Of a stretch of DNA of 64,000 nt, positions 57,130 through 64,000 are shown in pieces; position 1 is the first letter of the stretch; the number at the start of each line of letters is the position of its first letter. Position numbers and translations under genes: made by a program. The DNA lies in NCBI GenBank assembly GCA_947489425.1, contig CANLDL010000001.1:806001-870000 (forward strand), written 5' to 3'. This DNA comes from an uncultured Pseudomonadales bacterium (GTDB lineage: Bacteria > Pseudomonadota > Gammaproteobacteria > Pseudomonadales > Cellvibrionaceae). The notes beneath the pieces are model-generated. The model was not told the DNA's origin. It did no database searches and worked only from the letters and a program-made list of their open reading frames with translations.

Positions 57130-57597
57130 TTAACTTTTGGTAATAACACCCTGCTCCACTAGGCTGACTACCTCACCTTTACACACAATTAAATGATCTA
57201 TTAACTCTATATCAAATAACGAAGCACACTGACCAATATGCTCCGAGAGTTTAATATCCGCCCTAGATTCTTTATTGCCGCCAGCAGGATGATTATGAAC
57301 AAGAATGATGCCAGTAGCATTGTTAAGCAAAGCTAGCTTCACCACCTCACGAGGATAAACCCGACTGTTGTCTACCGTGCCGTAAAATAATTCCTTACAC
57401 TCGATCAACTGATAATGAGTATTTAAGTACATAACAGCAAAGACTTCACGCTCTTGCTGTTCAAGTAATAAACGAACATAATTTTTTGCATCTTCATGCG
57501 AATTAACTGACGATAAAGGCATATCCGTTTGCCTTAACTCATCATCTAAAATAGATAGTGCCTGATTAATAACCACCTGTTGTTCATTATTGATCAT
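57130..57597 (-). CDS. RadC-like JAB-domain protein (short form)
   Basis: A 155-residue protein consisting mainly of a JAB/MPN metalloprotease-like domain. The JAMM signature is complete: the LVHNHPAGGNKESRADI stretch supplies HxH, the Ser and the Asp. It lacks the N-terminal helix-hairpin-helix of chromosomal RadC and matches the short form common on integrative elements and genomic islands. The RadC name does not imply DNA repair; the substrate is unknown. Confidence 0.87.
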   Translation of the reverse strand: MINNEQQVVINQALSILDDELRQTDMPLSSVNSHEDAKNYVRLLLEQQEREVFAVMYLNTHYQLIECKELFYGTVDNSRVYPREVVKLALLNNATGIILVHNHPAGGNKESRADIKLSEHIGQCASLFDIELIDHLIVCKGEVVSLVEQGVITKS

Positions 57598-57648
57598 ACG
57601 TAATCCCTATTTATTATTTTTCGAGTAAATTTTTAAGTAAAAGCAAAT

Positions 57649-57668
57649 CACCCACTTATAAGTGGGTG
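57649..57668. repeat. Perfect 20-bp palindrome
   Basis: CACCCACTTA followed directly by its complement TAAGTGGGTG, with no loop, 52 nt upstream of the RadC-like gene. It could be an operator or an extragenic palindrome; no T-tract follows. Confidence 0.8.
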
Positions 57669-57885
57669 CCATAAAACAATATACGAAAATAAGTCATCAA
57701 TAAGCGCACTCGACTACCAACTGATACAACTAGCGATTGATTGTGGCTCTCAAGTAAATACAACTGAATTCATTTACCACACTAACCTAGTTATCGAATG
57801 TGTAGCTTGACATTAACTCACTATATTCGATCATCTAATCTCAGAGATGTAACGTAAAGGGTGTATTAAAGCAAAAAGTCTATCC

Positions 57886-57960
57886 ATGCCCAAAGGCACT
57901 GAAATGCGCTTAGCCGATAGTCTAGAAGTCAGCCTGTCTGTTATTACTGCACTGATGTGA
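57886..57960 (+). pseudogene. Possible remnant of an XRE-type regulator gene
   Basis: A 24-residue open frame preceded in frame by about 11 codons reads like the end of a helix-turn-helix of the XRE family (MRLADSLEVSLSVITALM) but nothing precedes it. It may be the decayed tail of a regulator once paired with the RadC-like gene. Very short, so the evidence is thin. Confidence 0.25.
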
Positions 57961-57989
57961 TTCAATGCACTCTCTTAGGTAACAAAACC

Positions 57990-58025
57990 ATGTATAAGTG
58001 TCCAAACTGTCAATCTGAGGTTTAA
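57990..58025 (+). other. Eleven-codon reading frame before the DASH cryptochrome gene
   Basis: MYKCPNCQSEV followed by TAA, with AGGT 13 nt upstream, ends five bases before the cryptochrome ATG. It might be a leader peptide coupled to the next gene or the stub of a lost zinc-ribbon gene. No further support. Confidence 0.25.
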
Positions 58026-58030
58026 TAGCA

Positions 58031-59383
58031 ATGTCGACAACACTACTGTGGTTTACCAATGACTTGCGCTTGCACGATAACCCCGCACTTGTCGAGGCTG
58101 TAAATATTAATCAGTTGCTTATCTGTCTTTTTTGTATTAATCCACAATGGTTTAAAACCAATCAATACAACACACGGGCCATGGGTAACAGGCGCTGGCG
58201 ATTTTTGAGCGAATCTTTGGCTAATCTGGATAAACATTTAAAATCAAAAGGGCAAAAATTAATTATCGCCTATGGTGAACCCAGTGAAGTTATTACACAG
58301 CTAATCAACAACTACAGTGTTAATACCGTTATCCGCAGTCAACACTCGGGATTTTATGAAAACCAACAATGGCGAAATATTCGAGAGAACTACCCTAATC
58401 TGTCCCTAAAAACTGCACATACTTTTACGTTATTTACGCCTGAGATAGTATTTTCAACCGAGCGCGGAACCTCGTCTGGCTTTCCTACGACTTTTTCTAG
58501 CTTTAGAAAACAAGTTGAACAAATTACGGTTGCTCAAACTACCCCCATACCCAAAGAATTACCGCCGGCTCTAAAAGTCGAATTATTTGGTCATAAATTA
58601 CCTGACCACAAAAAAATAGGACAAAGTGGGAATGAAAAGGCACATCTATTCAATGGCGGGGAAACAAATGGGCTCGTGCACCTAAAGCGTTATTTTTCTG
58701 AAAACTTAGCATCCAGCTACAAACGAACTCGCAACGAATTAGACGACTGGGATTCGTCTTGTAAGTTTTCGCCTTGGCTCGCTAATGGCTCATTATCTGT
58801 GCGGCAAATTGTATCGGAGTTAAAAAATTACGAAGCTAAGAACGGAGAAAATGACTCAACTTACTGGATATACTTTGAGCTGTTATGGCGTGAATACTTC
58901 CAGTGGTATGCACTACATTATGGTAAACAAATATTTTTATTTAAGGGAATCAATAATAAAAAGCCACTCACTACTTTTTATCCACAACGCTTTAAGCAGT
59001 GGTGCCTTGGGCAAACGCCTTGGCCTATTGTAAATGCCTGCATGATACAAATGAATCAAACAGGTTATATGTCCAACCGTGGCAGGCAATTAGTCGCCAG
59101 CTGTTTAATCTACGATTTAGGTTTAGATTGGCGCTGTGGCGCTGCTTATTTTGAGCAACAACTTTTGGACTATGACGTCGCTAACAATTGGGGTAACTGG
59201 CAATATATTGCAGGTGTGGGGGCCGACCCACGAGGAGGTAGGCACTTTAATTTAGAAAAACAAACCCAGCAGTACGACCCTAAAGGTATATTTATTAAAC
59301 ATTGGAATAAAACTAACAACGCACAAAGAACTGGTAACGCTATCGATAGCGTCGATGCCGCTGACTGGCCTATTAGTGAGTAA
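58031..59383 (+). CDS. DASH-family cryptochrome
   Basis: A 450-residue photolyase/cryptochrome. The N-terminal alpha/beta domain starts LLWFTNDLRLHDNPALVEA. DASH-specific features are the GFPTTFSSFRKQVE segment and the C-terminal FAD-binding part (TGYMSNRGRQLVASCLIYDLGLDWR, then NWGNWQYIAGVGADPRGGRHFN). CRY-DASH proteins repair cyclobutane dimers in single-stranded DNA or act in light signalling. The gene lies just before the converging ECF sigma factor operon, within a cluster of light-related genes. Confidence 0.93.
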   Translation: MSTTLLWFTNDLRLHDNPALVEAVNINQLLICLFCINPQWFKTNQYNTRAMGNRRWRFLSESLANLDKHLKSKGQKLIIAYGEPSEVITQLINNYSVNTVIRSQHSGFYENQQWRNIRENYPNLSLKTAHTFTLFTPEIVFSTERGTSSGFPTTFSSFRKQVEQITVAQTTPIPKELPPALKVELFGHKLPDHKKIGQSGNEKAHLFNGGETNGLVHLKRYFSENLASSYKRTRNELDDWDSSCKFSPWLANGSLSVRQIVSELKNYEAKNGENDSTYWIYFELLWREYFQWYALHYGKQIFLFKGINNKKPLTTFYPQRFKQWCLGQTPWPIVNACMIQMNQTGYMSNRGRQLVASCLIYDLGLDWRCGAAYFEQQLLDYDVANNWGNWQYIAGVGADPRGGRHFNLEKQTQQYDPKGIFIKHWNKTNNAQRTGNAIDSVDAADWPISE

Positions 59384-59440
59384 CAAAGCCACTAAAAAAT
59401 AACAGAGTTACGCCCTGTAATAATCTCGTTATGAATATTT

Positions 59441-60217
59441 TTAAGTTTTTTGCTGCCACTCTTTTAATTGAATACAAGGACCAGAGAACAAGGTGTTTTG
59501 CTGATCAGGCTGCTCATTACTAGTTGTCATCAGTAAGCGGCTACTATTGGAGACAGCAAGCCAAGTTGGTTTGGTCAAATCCCACACAGTACCAGATGAT
59601 GGCTCTAGCCCTATGTAAGTGAGCTGCCCGGTGTCTTTGTCTTCAGCCCATAGGTGAAGCGCGACTTTATTGGTGCGAGGATGGTTTTCTGACCACTGTA
59701 CCTGCAAACGCGACGGTATACCCTCCTGCTTTTTATAGGCGCTAATAATAAATTGAATATCGGCACCAGCTTGATTATGTGCCGACATAGCAGCCACATA
59801 ACTTGCTCCTGTTGCTAAAGGCTTGATAGGTTGTTGCACAGACGTTAATAATACCAGTGCTAGTGCAAAAGAAGTTGCCATCCCCAAAAAGCTGGTGGTT
59901 TTCCAGACCGATAAATTTTGCCACCAAGGTATTGCTTGAGTACTCCGTGTTTTTGTTTTTTGCTGGTCTTCGCCAAGCTCTATGTGTTTTTCTATCTGCT
60001 GCCACACATTTGCCGATGGTATAGCCTCCGGCTTACCACATTGGTGAATAACCGATAATTCGTCGGACCAAAATGAAATTGCACGATCGAGCTCTGGCAC
60101 GGTTTGCCGCAACTTTTCTGCACGTGCTTTTACTCGTGGGGTCATAGTCCCCAACACATACTGTCCGGCTACATGCTCACAAATAATGGGGTTACGATAC
60201 CTTAGGCAGCTAGACAT
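59441..60217 (-). CDS. Anti-sigma factor, RskA-like
   Basis: A 258-residue membrane protein with a cytoplasmic N-terminal domain that binds the sigma factor, one transmembrane helix (about 108-128, FLGMATSFALALVLLTSV) and a periplasmic RskA-type domain containing YVAAMSAHNQAGADIQF and LYTYIGLEPSSGTVW-like strands. Regulated proteolysis of such proteins releases the sigma factor. The first 16 nt overlap the end of the sigma gene, so synthesis is coupled. Confidence 0.82.
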   Translation of the reverse strand: MSSCLRYRNPIICEHVAGQYVLGTMTPRVKARAEKLRQTVPELDRAISFWSDELSVIHQCGKPEAIPSANVWQQIEKHIELGEDQQKTKTRSTQAIPWWQNLSVWKTTSFLGMATSFALALVLLTSVQQPIKPLATGASYVAAMSAHNQAGADIQFIISAYKKQEGIPSRLQVQWSENHPRTNKVALHLWAEDKDTGQLTYIGLEPSSGTVWDLTKPTWLAVSNSSRLLMTTSNEQPDQQNTLFSGPCIQLKEWQQKT

Positions 60218-60759
60218 TGCTTTAACTCCTTGAGTCCCCTGCGGATCCAGGCTTTTGCTGTACCCAGAGGTACGGATAATTCGTTAGCAAGTTCAGCATG
60301 GCTATAACCGTAGATAAAAGACATTAGAATACTGTTACGCGCTTGCGACTTGAGGCTATTAATACACTTATCAAGACTATGAGTAGTAAGTGAACATTCT
60401 TGTGTAAGTGAGTGTTCGTTGAATAATTGGCCGAGGTAAAGTTTATCATCATCGCTGAGAGAGATTTGAGGATGAGTCCCTAAACTGCGAATACGATCCA
60501 ATGCCGTATTGCGTGTTAGCACACAAAGCCACCCCCAAGCACTGCCTGTTCCGCTATATTTATTCGCTTGTCCCCACACTTTTATAAACACTTCTTGCAA
60601 AATATCCTCTGACTCTTGATGATTTTTTACAATACGTAAAATGATCGAAAACAGGCGACAGTGAACTAGCTCGTAGAGTGTGTTAAGAGCATATTTATCT
60701 TGTCGTTGAATTCGATAAATCAGTGGGTTTACTTTTTCCGTCCAATTAATATCCGACAT
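60202..60759 (-). CDS. ECF-family RNA polymerase sigma factor
   Basis: A 185-residue sigma factor with only regions 2 and 4. Region 2 contains ILRIVKNHQESEDILQEVFIKVW, and region 4 ends YSHAELANELSVPLGTAKAWIRRGL, the DNA-binding helix. The start at 60759 is preferred because it gives the usual short N-terminus (MSDINWTEKV); an upstream start adds 14 unusual residues. It is followed by its anti-sigma gene. Neighbouring DNA repair and light-related genes hint at a photo-oxidative stress role, unproven. Confidence 0.9.
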   Translation of the reverse strand: MSDINWTEKVNPLIYRIQRQDKYALNTLYELVHCRLFSIILRIVKNHQESEDILQEVFIKVWGQANKYSGTGSAWGWLCVLTRNTALDRIRSLGTHPQISLSDDDKLYLGQLFNEHSLTQECSLTTHSLDKCINSLKSQARNSILMSFIYGYSHAELANELSVPLGTAKAWIRRGLKELKQCLAA

Positions 60760-60842
60760 AAATATCCATAGGTGCTCGTTAGTGACAAATGTATCAGCCA
60801 ATTTTTATTATTAATGACAGTATTTTATCAGTACCCATATAG

Positions 60843-60862
60843 CGAACATATCCTGTAGATGG
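60843..60862 (-). promoter_or_regulatory. Candidate autoregulatory ECF promoter motif
   Basis: On the minus strand CCATCTACAGGATATGTTCG shares CATC-N-A-N-A and TTCG, with identical 12-nt spacing, with a motif upstream of the COG4315 gene. The spacing is shorter than a usual -35/-10 pair, so the assignment is tentative. Confidence 0.35.
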
Positions 60863-61038
60863 GAGGGGCTACACTTTACATTGAAATAGTGTTTTTTGCA
60901 TGTAACCAGTGCAAGATTATAGAGGATCAAACAACAATTTTACCTTCTGTGCGTTAATAATGGCTTGCGTACGATTTAGACTGTAATGATGATGCATCTA
61001 ACTATTGGGGCTTTATAATTTAGCCTAATAAAATAGCT

Positions 61039-61069
61039 AATCAATGTACCGTAAAACGGCACATTGATT
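61039..61069. terminator. Hairpin terminator after the COG4315 gene
   Basis: AATCAATGT and ACATTGATT form a stem that extends with CCGT/ACGG, 37 nt beyond the minus-strand stop codon. The better T-tract lies on the plus strand, but the element can serve the minus-strand gene. Confidence 0.7.
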
Positions 61070-61105
61070 ATTTTTATCAAAAGAACTCCTGTTTGTTAAT
61101 ATTAT

Positions 61106-61510
61106 TTAATAACCGTAAGAATACGATGAGTCGCTTGATTTTTGATAGCTAGCAGATTTACTCTTTTTAGCAGTGTGCCAAACACCACCAACACCGTCGC
61201 CTGTAGTATCACCCACTTTTGTATCGCCTATCCAGGTATAAAGCGGCTGATCATTATATGTCCATTGTTGCGAGCCATCTTTACGCTCGACTAAGCCCCA
61301 GCCTGCTTTAAGTTTTGCTCCAGCTTTAGCAATATACGGAGGCCATTTGATAGCACACCCTCCATAACAAACCGACTCGTTTTCTTTATCTTTATCAAAG
61401 GTATATAACGTCATACCATCTTTGTTAGTAAGGCTTTCACCTGCATAAGCCGTAGCTGATAGCGCGAAAAATACTGTCGATATTAAAGCGATTTTTGTAG
61501 AAATGTGCAT
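61106..61510 (-). CDS. COG4315 secreted repeat protein
   Basis: A 134-residue exported protein with a signal peptide (cleavage near AYA-GES). It has two Yx(F/W)xxD-like repeats, LYTFDKDKE and LYTWIGD, typical of the COG4315 secreted repeat family, and a pair of cysteines in CYGGCAIKWPP. Function in the family is unknown. Such genes often accompany ECF sigma/anti-sigma pairs. It shares an upstream motif with the sigma gene, so it may belong to that regulon. Confidence 0.85.
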   Translation of the reverse strand: MHISTKIALISTVFFALSATAYAGESLTNKDGMTLYTFDKDKENESVCYGGCAIKWPPYIAKAGAKLKAGWGLVERKDGSQQWTYNDQPLYTWIGDTKVGDTTGDGVGGVWHTAKKSKSASYQKSSDSSYSYGY

Positions 61511-61574
61511 TGTTTTCTCCTAAGTATTAACGTTAAGTTATGTAATTATTTAAGTTACGCTACCTAAGACGATA

Positions 61575-61594
61575 CGAAATACTGATTTGGATGC
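61575..61594 (-). promoter_or_regulatory. Candidate ECF-type promoter of the COG4315 gene
   Basis: On the minus strand GCATCCAAATCAGTATTTCG, 65-84 nt before the ATG, matches the motif upstream of the ECF sigma gene at CATC, three A positions and TTCG. See the finding on the sigma regulon. Confidence 0.35.
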
Positions 61595-61717
61595 ACGATA
61601 TAAAAAATAAATATGTAAATATAAAAAATATTTGGCTAGATAGCCATTTCTATAATACTTAGCTTGCATCGATACGTATCAAACTAATAAGCAATCAATA
61701 CGAGTGAATCGTCAAAT

Positions 61718-62089
61718 ATGATAGAAAAGAGACATAAGAACTTATTGGGCGAACCATTAAGCCCATGCTGCCATGACCCAGCCACAGGGTATTTTCGCGA
61801 TGGATTTTGCCGAACCGATACCACAGACAGGGGCATACATGTGGTGTGTGCCATCGTTACTCAAGAGTTTTTAGACTATAGTTTATCTAAAGGTAACGAT
61901 CTTATGACCCCTATGCCCGCCTACGGCTTTCACGGGTTAAAAGATGGTGACTCCTGGTGCTTATGTGCCTCTCGTTGGTTAGAGGCCTTTGAAGCAGGTG
62001 TTGCACCACCGGTTAAGCTTATCTCTACCCACGAAAAAGCGCTAGAGATTATTCCGTTGGCCCTACTCAAACAACATGCTTTGCAATAA
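61718..62089 (+). CDS. DUF2237-family protein
   Basis: A 123-residue protein with the DUF2237 signature: PLSPCCHDPATGYFRDGFCRTD, then ATMPMPAYGFHGLKDGDSWCLCASRWLEA-like core. Several cysteines and the GLKxGDxWCLC motif suggest a metal or redox centre. Function is unknown. It is the first of four closely packed genes with TIGR03643, DUF2256 and the Fe-S photolyase, so they probably share a transcript. Confidence 0.9.
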   Translation: MIEKRHKNLLGEPLSPCCHDPATGYFRDGFCRTDTTDRGIHVVCAIVTQEFLDYSLSKGNDLMTPMPAYGFHGLKDGDSWCLCASRWLEAFEAGVAPPVKLISTHEKALEIIPLALLKQHALQ

Positions 62090-62143
62090 TGTAACCATAA
62101 ATAAAATCCACAAAAAACTGCACCAGTACTGGATACTTCTAAT

Positions 62144-62419
62144 ATGAGTAAGCGACTAATGAAACATCACTCACTATCTGGCTCTGAGATTTCACGAGTA
62201 ATAGAAATGGCATGGGAAGATAGAACTCCTTTCGAGGCGATTGAAACAAGTTTTGGCTTAAGCGAACCTAATGTCATCCAGCTAATGCGCAGGCAATTAA
62301 AACCTCGCTCATTTAAAGTTTGGCGAGCGCGTGTTAGTGGTCGTACCACCAAACACAAAGCCCTGCGCCCAGCCAATGTTCTGCGCGGCTACTGCCCAAC
62401 GCAATATAAACAACACTAG
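62144..62419 (+). CDS. TIGR03643-family protein
   Basis: A 91-residue protein containing [21 protein letters not shown] and [18 protein letters not shown], a helix-turn-helix-like pattern that defines the TIGR03643 family, then [17 protein letters not shown]. Members occur beside cryptochrome/photolyase genes in marine bacteria. The helix-turn-helix pattern suggests DNA binding, but the function is unknown. It lies 54 nt after the DUF2237 gene and 22 nt before DUF2256. Confidence 0.9.
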   Translation: MSKRLMKHHSLSGSEISRVIEMAWEDRTPFEAIETSFGLSEPNVIQLMRRQLKPRSFKVWRARVSGRTTKHKALRPANVLRGYCPTQYKQH

Positions 62420-62441
62420 CAATAATCGAAACCTCACAAAT

Positions 62442-62591
62442 ATGGCCCATAAAAAAGTATACCTACCCAGTAAACAATGCGTATCCTGTGGCTTGCCTTT
62501 TTTGTGGCGAAAGCGGTGGGCTAAAAACTGGGAGAGCGTAAAATATTGCTCCGAACGCTGTCGAAAAAACAAAACAGTTGATAAAAAATAA
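62442..62591 (+). CDS. DUF2256-family zinc-finger protein
   Basis: A 49-residue protein beginning [20 protein letters not shown]. The C-x2-C and C-x3-C pairs (CVSC and CSERC) form a small zinc finger. The family is found beside deoxyribodipyrimidine photolyase-related genes. Start at 62442, because the longer frame to 62331 would overlap the previous gene. Confidence 0.88.
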   Translation: MAHKKVYLPSKQCVSCGLPFLWRKRWAKNWESVKYCSERCRKNKTVDKK

Positions 62592-62624
62592 TCAAACAAT
62601 AAAAATTCAGAAGCCACAACACTA

Positions 62625-64000
62625 ATGCCCACATTAAAAAAACACTATAAAACACTGCGTTTAATACTTGGCGACCAGCTCAATGCACAGCACAGCTGGT
62701 ATAAACAAAAAGATGCCTCGACTTTATATGTTATTGCAGAGCTAAAACAAGAAACCAGCTATGTTAAACACCACGGCCAAAAGCTTTGTGCGTTTTTTGC
62801 AGCTATGGCACAGTTTGCTAACGCCTTACAACAGGCTAACCATCAGGTTTTGTATTTAACCCTTGATCAAACCCATACATTTACATCACTCCCAGCACTA
62901 ATCAAGCACCTGTGTAAAGAATACAGCATTGAGCATTTTGAATATCAACGCCCCGATGAACACCGCTTATTGACACAATTGACCGAGCTCGACCTGCCTA
63001 AAAAAATTAAGCAAGCAATGGTAGATAGCGAGCATTTTTTACTGCCCATTGATGAGATAAGTGATCATTTTAGCGAAGGTAAGCACCATAAAATGGAGTT
63101 CTTCTATCGTAAAATGCGCCGCCGTTTTAATATTCTTATGGATAACCATCAACCCCTAGGTGGGCAATGGAATTACGATGCCGAAAATAGAAGTAAACTC
63201 AAAAAAGAAGATCTCGAGCATATTCCTCAGCCGTTATTATTTGCTAACGACGTTGGCGAGATTACTGAACGTATAGATAAACACACTATTGAGTACTTTG
63301 GTAAAACAGACAAACAACTGCTATGGCCTACCAACAGACAACAAGCCACAAAGTTACTGCGTTTTTTTTGCGAGTATTGCCTACCACAATTTGGCAAATT
63401 TCAAGATGCAATGACTTGCAACAGCGCGCACCAATGGAGCTTGTATCACTCGCGATTATCTTTTGCCCTCAACAGTAAGATACTACACCCTCTTACCGTT
63501 ATTAATGAGGCAATCAATGCCTTTGAACAAGCTGCTGGCGATATCACATTGCCGCAAATTGAAGGGTTTATCCGGCAAATCCTTGGTTGGCGTGAATATA
63601 TTCGTGGTGTCTACTGGGCCAATATGCCCAAGTATCAAACCCTCAATCACTTTAATGCAAAGCAAAATTTACCCAAGTATTTTTGGACAGGTAAGACAAA
63701 AATGCAATGCATGAAGCAAGCCATTGAACAGTCACTTGATTATGCCTATGCACACCATATACAGCGCCTGATGATTACTGGAAATTTTTGCCTACTAACT
63801 GGGATCGACCCTAAGCAAGTCGATGCTTGGTATTTAGGTATTTATATTGATGCCATTGAATGGGTAGAGATGCCAAACACGCGAGGCATGAGCCAATTTG
63901 CCGACGGTGGGCTAATAGCCACTAAACCCTATGCTGCAGGTGGTAATTATATTAATAAAATGAGCGATTACTGCAAAAACTGCCACTATAAAATTAAAGA
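62625..64000 (+). CDS. Fe-S cluster photolyase/cryptochrome (FeS-BCP, PhrB type), 3' end outside window
   Basis: About 458 residues are visible from ATG 62625 to the window edge. The protein belongs to the deoxyribodipyrimidine photolyase-related family of Fe-S (6-4) photolyases: LRLILGDQLNAQHSWY at the N-terminus, YRKMRRRFNILMD, then LGWREYIRGVYW in the FAD domain. Cysteines C362, C450 and C453 have the spacing of three of the four Fe-S ligands in PhrB (88 and 3 residues); the fourth should lie beyond the edge. It repairs (6-4) photoproducts in the known relatives. Confidence 0.93.
   Translation, partial: MPTLKKHYKTLRLILGDQLNAQHSWYKQKDASTLYVIAELKQETSYVKHHGQKLCAFFAAMAQFANALQQANHQVLYLTLDQTHTFTSLPALIKHLCKEYSIEHFEYQRPDEHRLLTQLTELDLPKKIKQAMVDSEHFLLPIDEISDHFSEGKHHKMEFFYRKMRRRFNILMDNHQPLGGQWNYDAENRSKLKKEDLEHIPQPLLFANDVGEITERIDKHTIEYFGKTDKQLLWPTNRQQATKLLRFFCEYCLPQFGKFQDAMTCNSAHQWSLYHSRLSFALNSKILHPLTVINEAINAFEQAAGDITLPQIEGFIRQILGWREYIRGVYWANMPKYQTLNHFNAKQNLPKYFWTGKTKMQCMKQAIEQSLDYAYAHHIQRLMITGNFCLLTGIDPKQVDAWYLGIYIDAIEWVEMPNTRGMSQFADGGLIATKPYAAGGNYINKMSDYCKNCHYKIK

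Larger units (their letters stand above)
60760..61105. other. Intergenic region upstream of the ECF sigma gene
   Basis: About 346 nt without a gene. It holds a candidate ECF-type promoter for the sigma operon (near 60843-60862, minus strand) and a hairpin terminator at 61039-61069. Nothing else recognised. Confidence 0.5.

Noticed and set aside
1..64000. tRNA genes, CRISPR arrays, insertion sequences, prophage genes
   Set aside because: No cloverleaf-like sequence with a CCA-end context, no regularly spaced repeats, and no transposase or phage structural gene was recognised.

Overview
The window is a gene-dense stretch of a gammaproteobacterial chromosome, about 40-45% GC by eye. The gene set (sdhE-ygfX beside ygfZ, prfB-lysS, epmC, trmO, pdxB, tusA, yheU, and a flagellar cluster with sigma-54 promoters) fits a motile, probably marine gammaproteobacterium of the Cellvibrionales/Oceanospirillales kind. 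The species cannot be named from this sequence. I saw no rRNA, tRNA, CRISPR array or insertion sequence.

Layout. 1-9 kb: a truncated DegT-type aminotransferase, a PLP decarboxylase, a VOC protein, a GST, a type II NADH dehydrogenase, a DM13 protein, a 3-hydroxyisobutyrate-dehydrogenase-type enzyme, and the eamA/ygfX/sdhE group. 9-17 kb: ygfZ, a MucD/DegQ protease divergent from a two-component system, an HDOD protein, a PLP aminotransferase, and an AraC/GyrI-type regulator. 17-31 kb: a ten-gene minus-strand cluster running from yjfI and a PspA homologue through a YqiJ-like OB-fold protein, a YqiK flotillin, a giant DUF3686 AAA+ ATPase, a TerB-like protein and an MscS channel to a YbjN-like protein, a cytoplasmic trypsin-like protease and a zinc-ribbon protein. 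31-45 kb: housekeeping genes (ung, lysS, prfB with its programmed +1 frameshift, trmO, pdxB, xni-like, epmC, tusA, yheU). 45-55 kb: a PilZ protein and the flagellar operon fliK / fliLMNOPQR-flhB, then a response regulator carrying a degenerate EAL domain. 55-58 kb: an accessory-looking stretch with an FAD/NAD(P) protein and a short RadC-like protein. 58-64 kb: a photobiology cluster with a DASH cryptochrome, an ECF sigma/anti-sigma pair, a COG4315 secreted protein, DUF2237, TIGR03643, DUF2256 and an Fe-S photolyase.

The most interesting system is the 17-31 kb cluster, which looks like a membrane-stress module built on PspA, flotillin and an AAA+ ATPase. Its only clear promoter has near-consensus sigma-70 elements with an exact 17-nt spacer. 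A perfect 12-bp palindrome fills most of that spacer. Two more ACATGT-cored sites lie upstream at about two-helical-turn spacing. The predicted transcription start falls on the ATG of yjfI, which implies a leaderless mRNA, and the YjfI N-terminus looks like a ribbon-helix-helix DNA-binding segment. YjfI may therefore repress its own operon. Two genes at the far end share a YbjN-like domain, one of them fused to a cytoplasmic HtrA-like protease.

Other points: strong sigma-54 promoters precede fliK and fliL; a CRP-type site precedes the REC/degenerate-EAL gene; a 47-aa secreted peptide gene has its own ribosome binding site and terminator; and the sigma operon and the COG4315 gene share an upstream motif that may be the ECF promoter.
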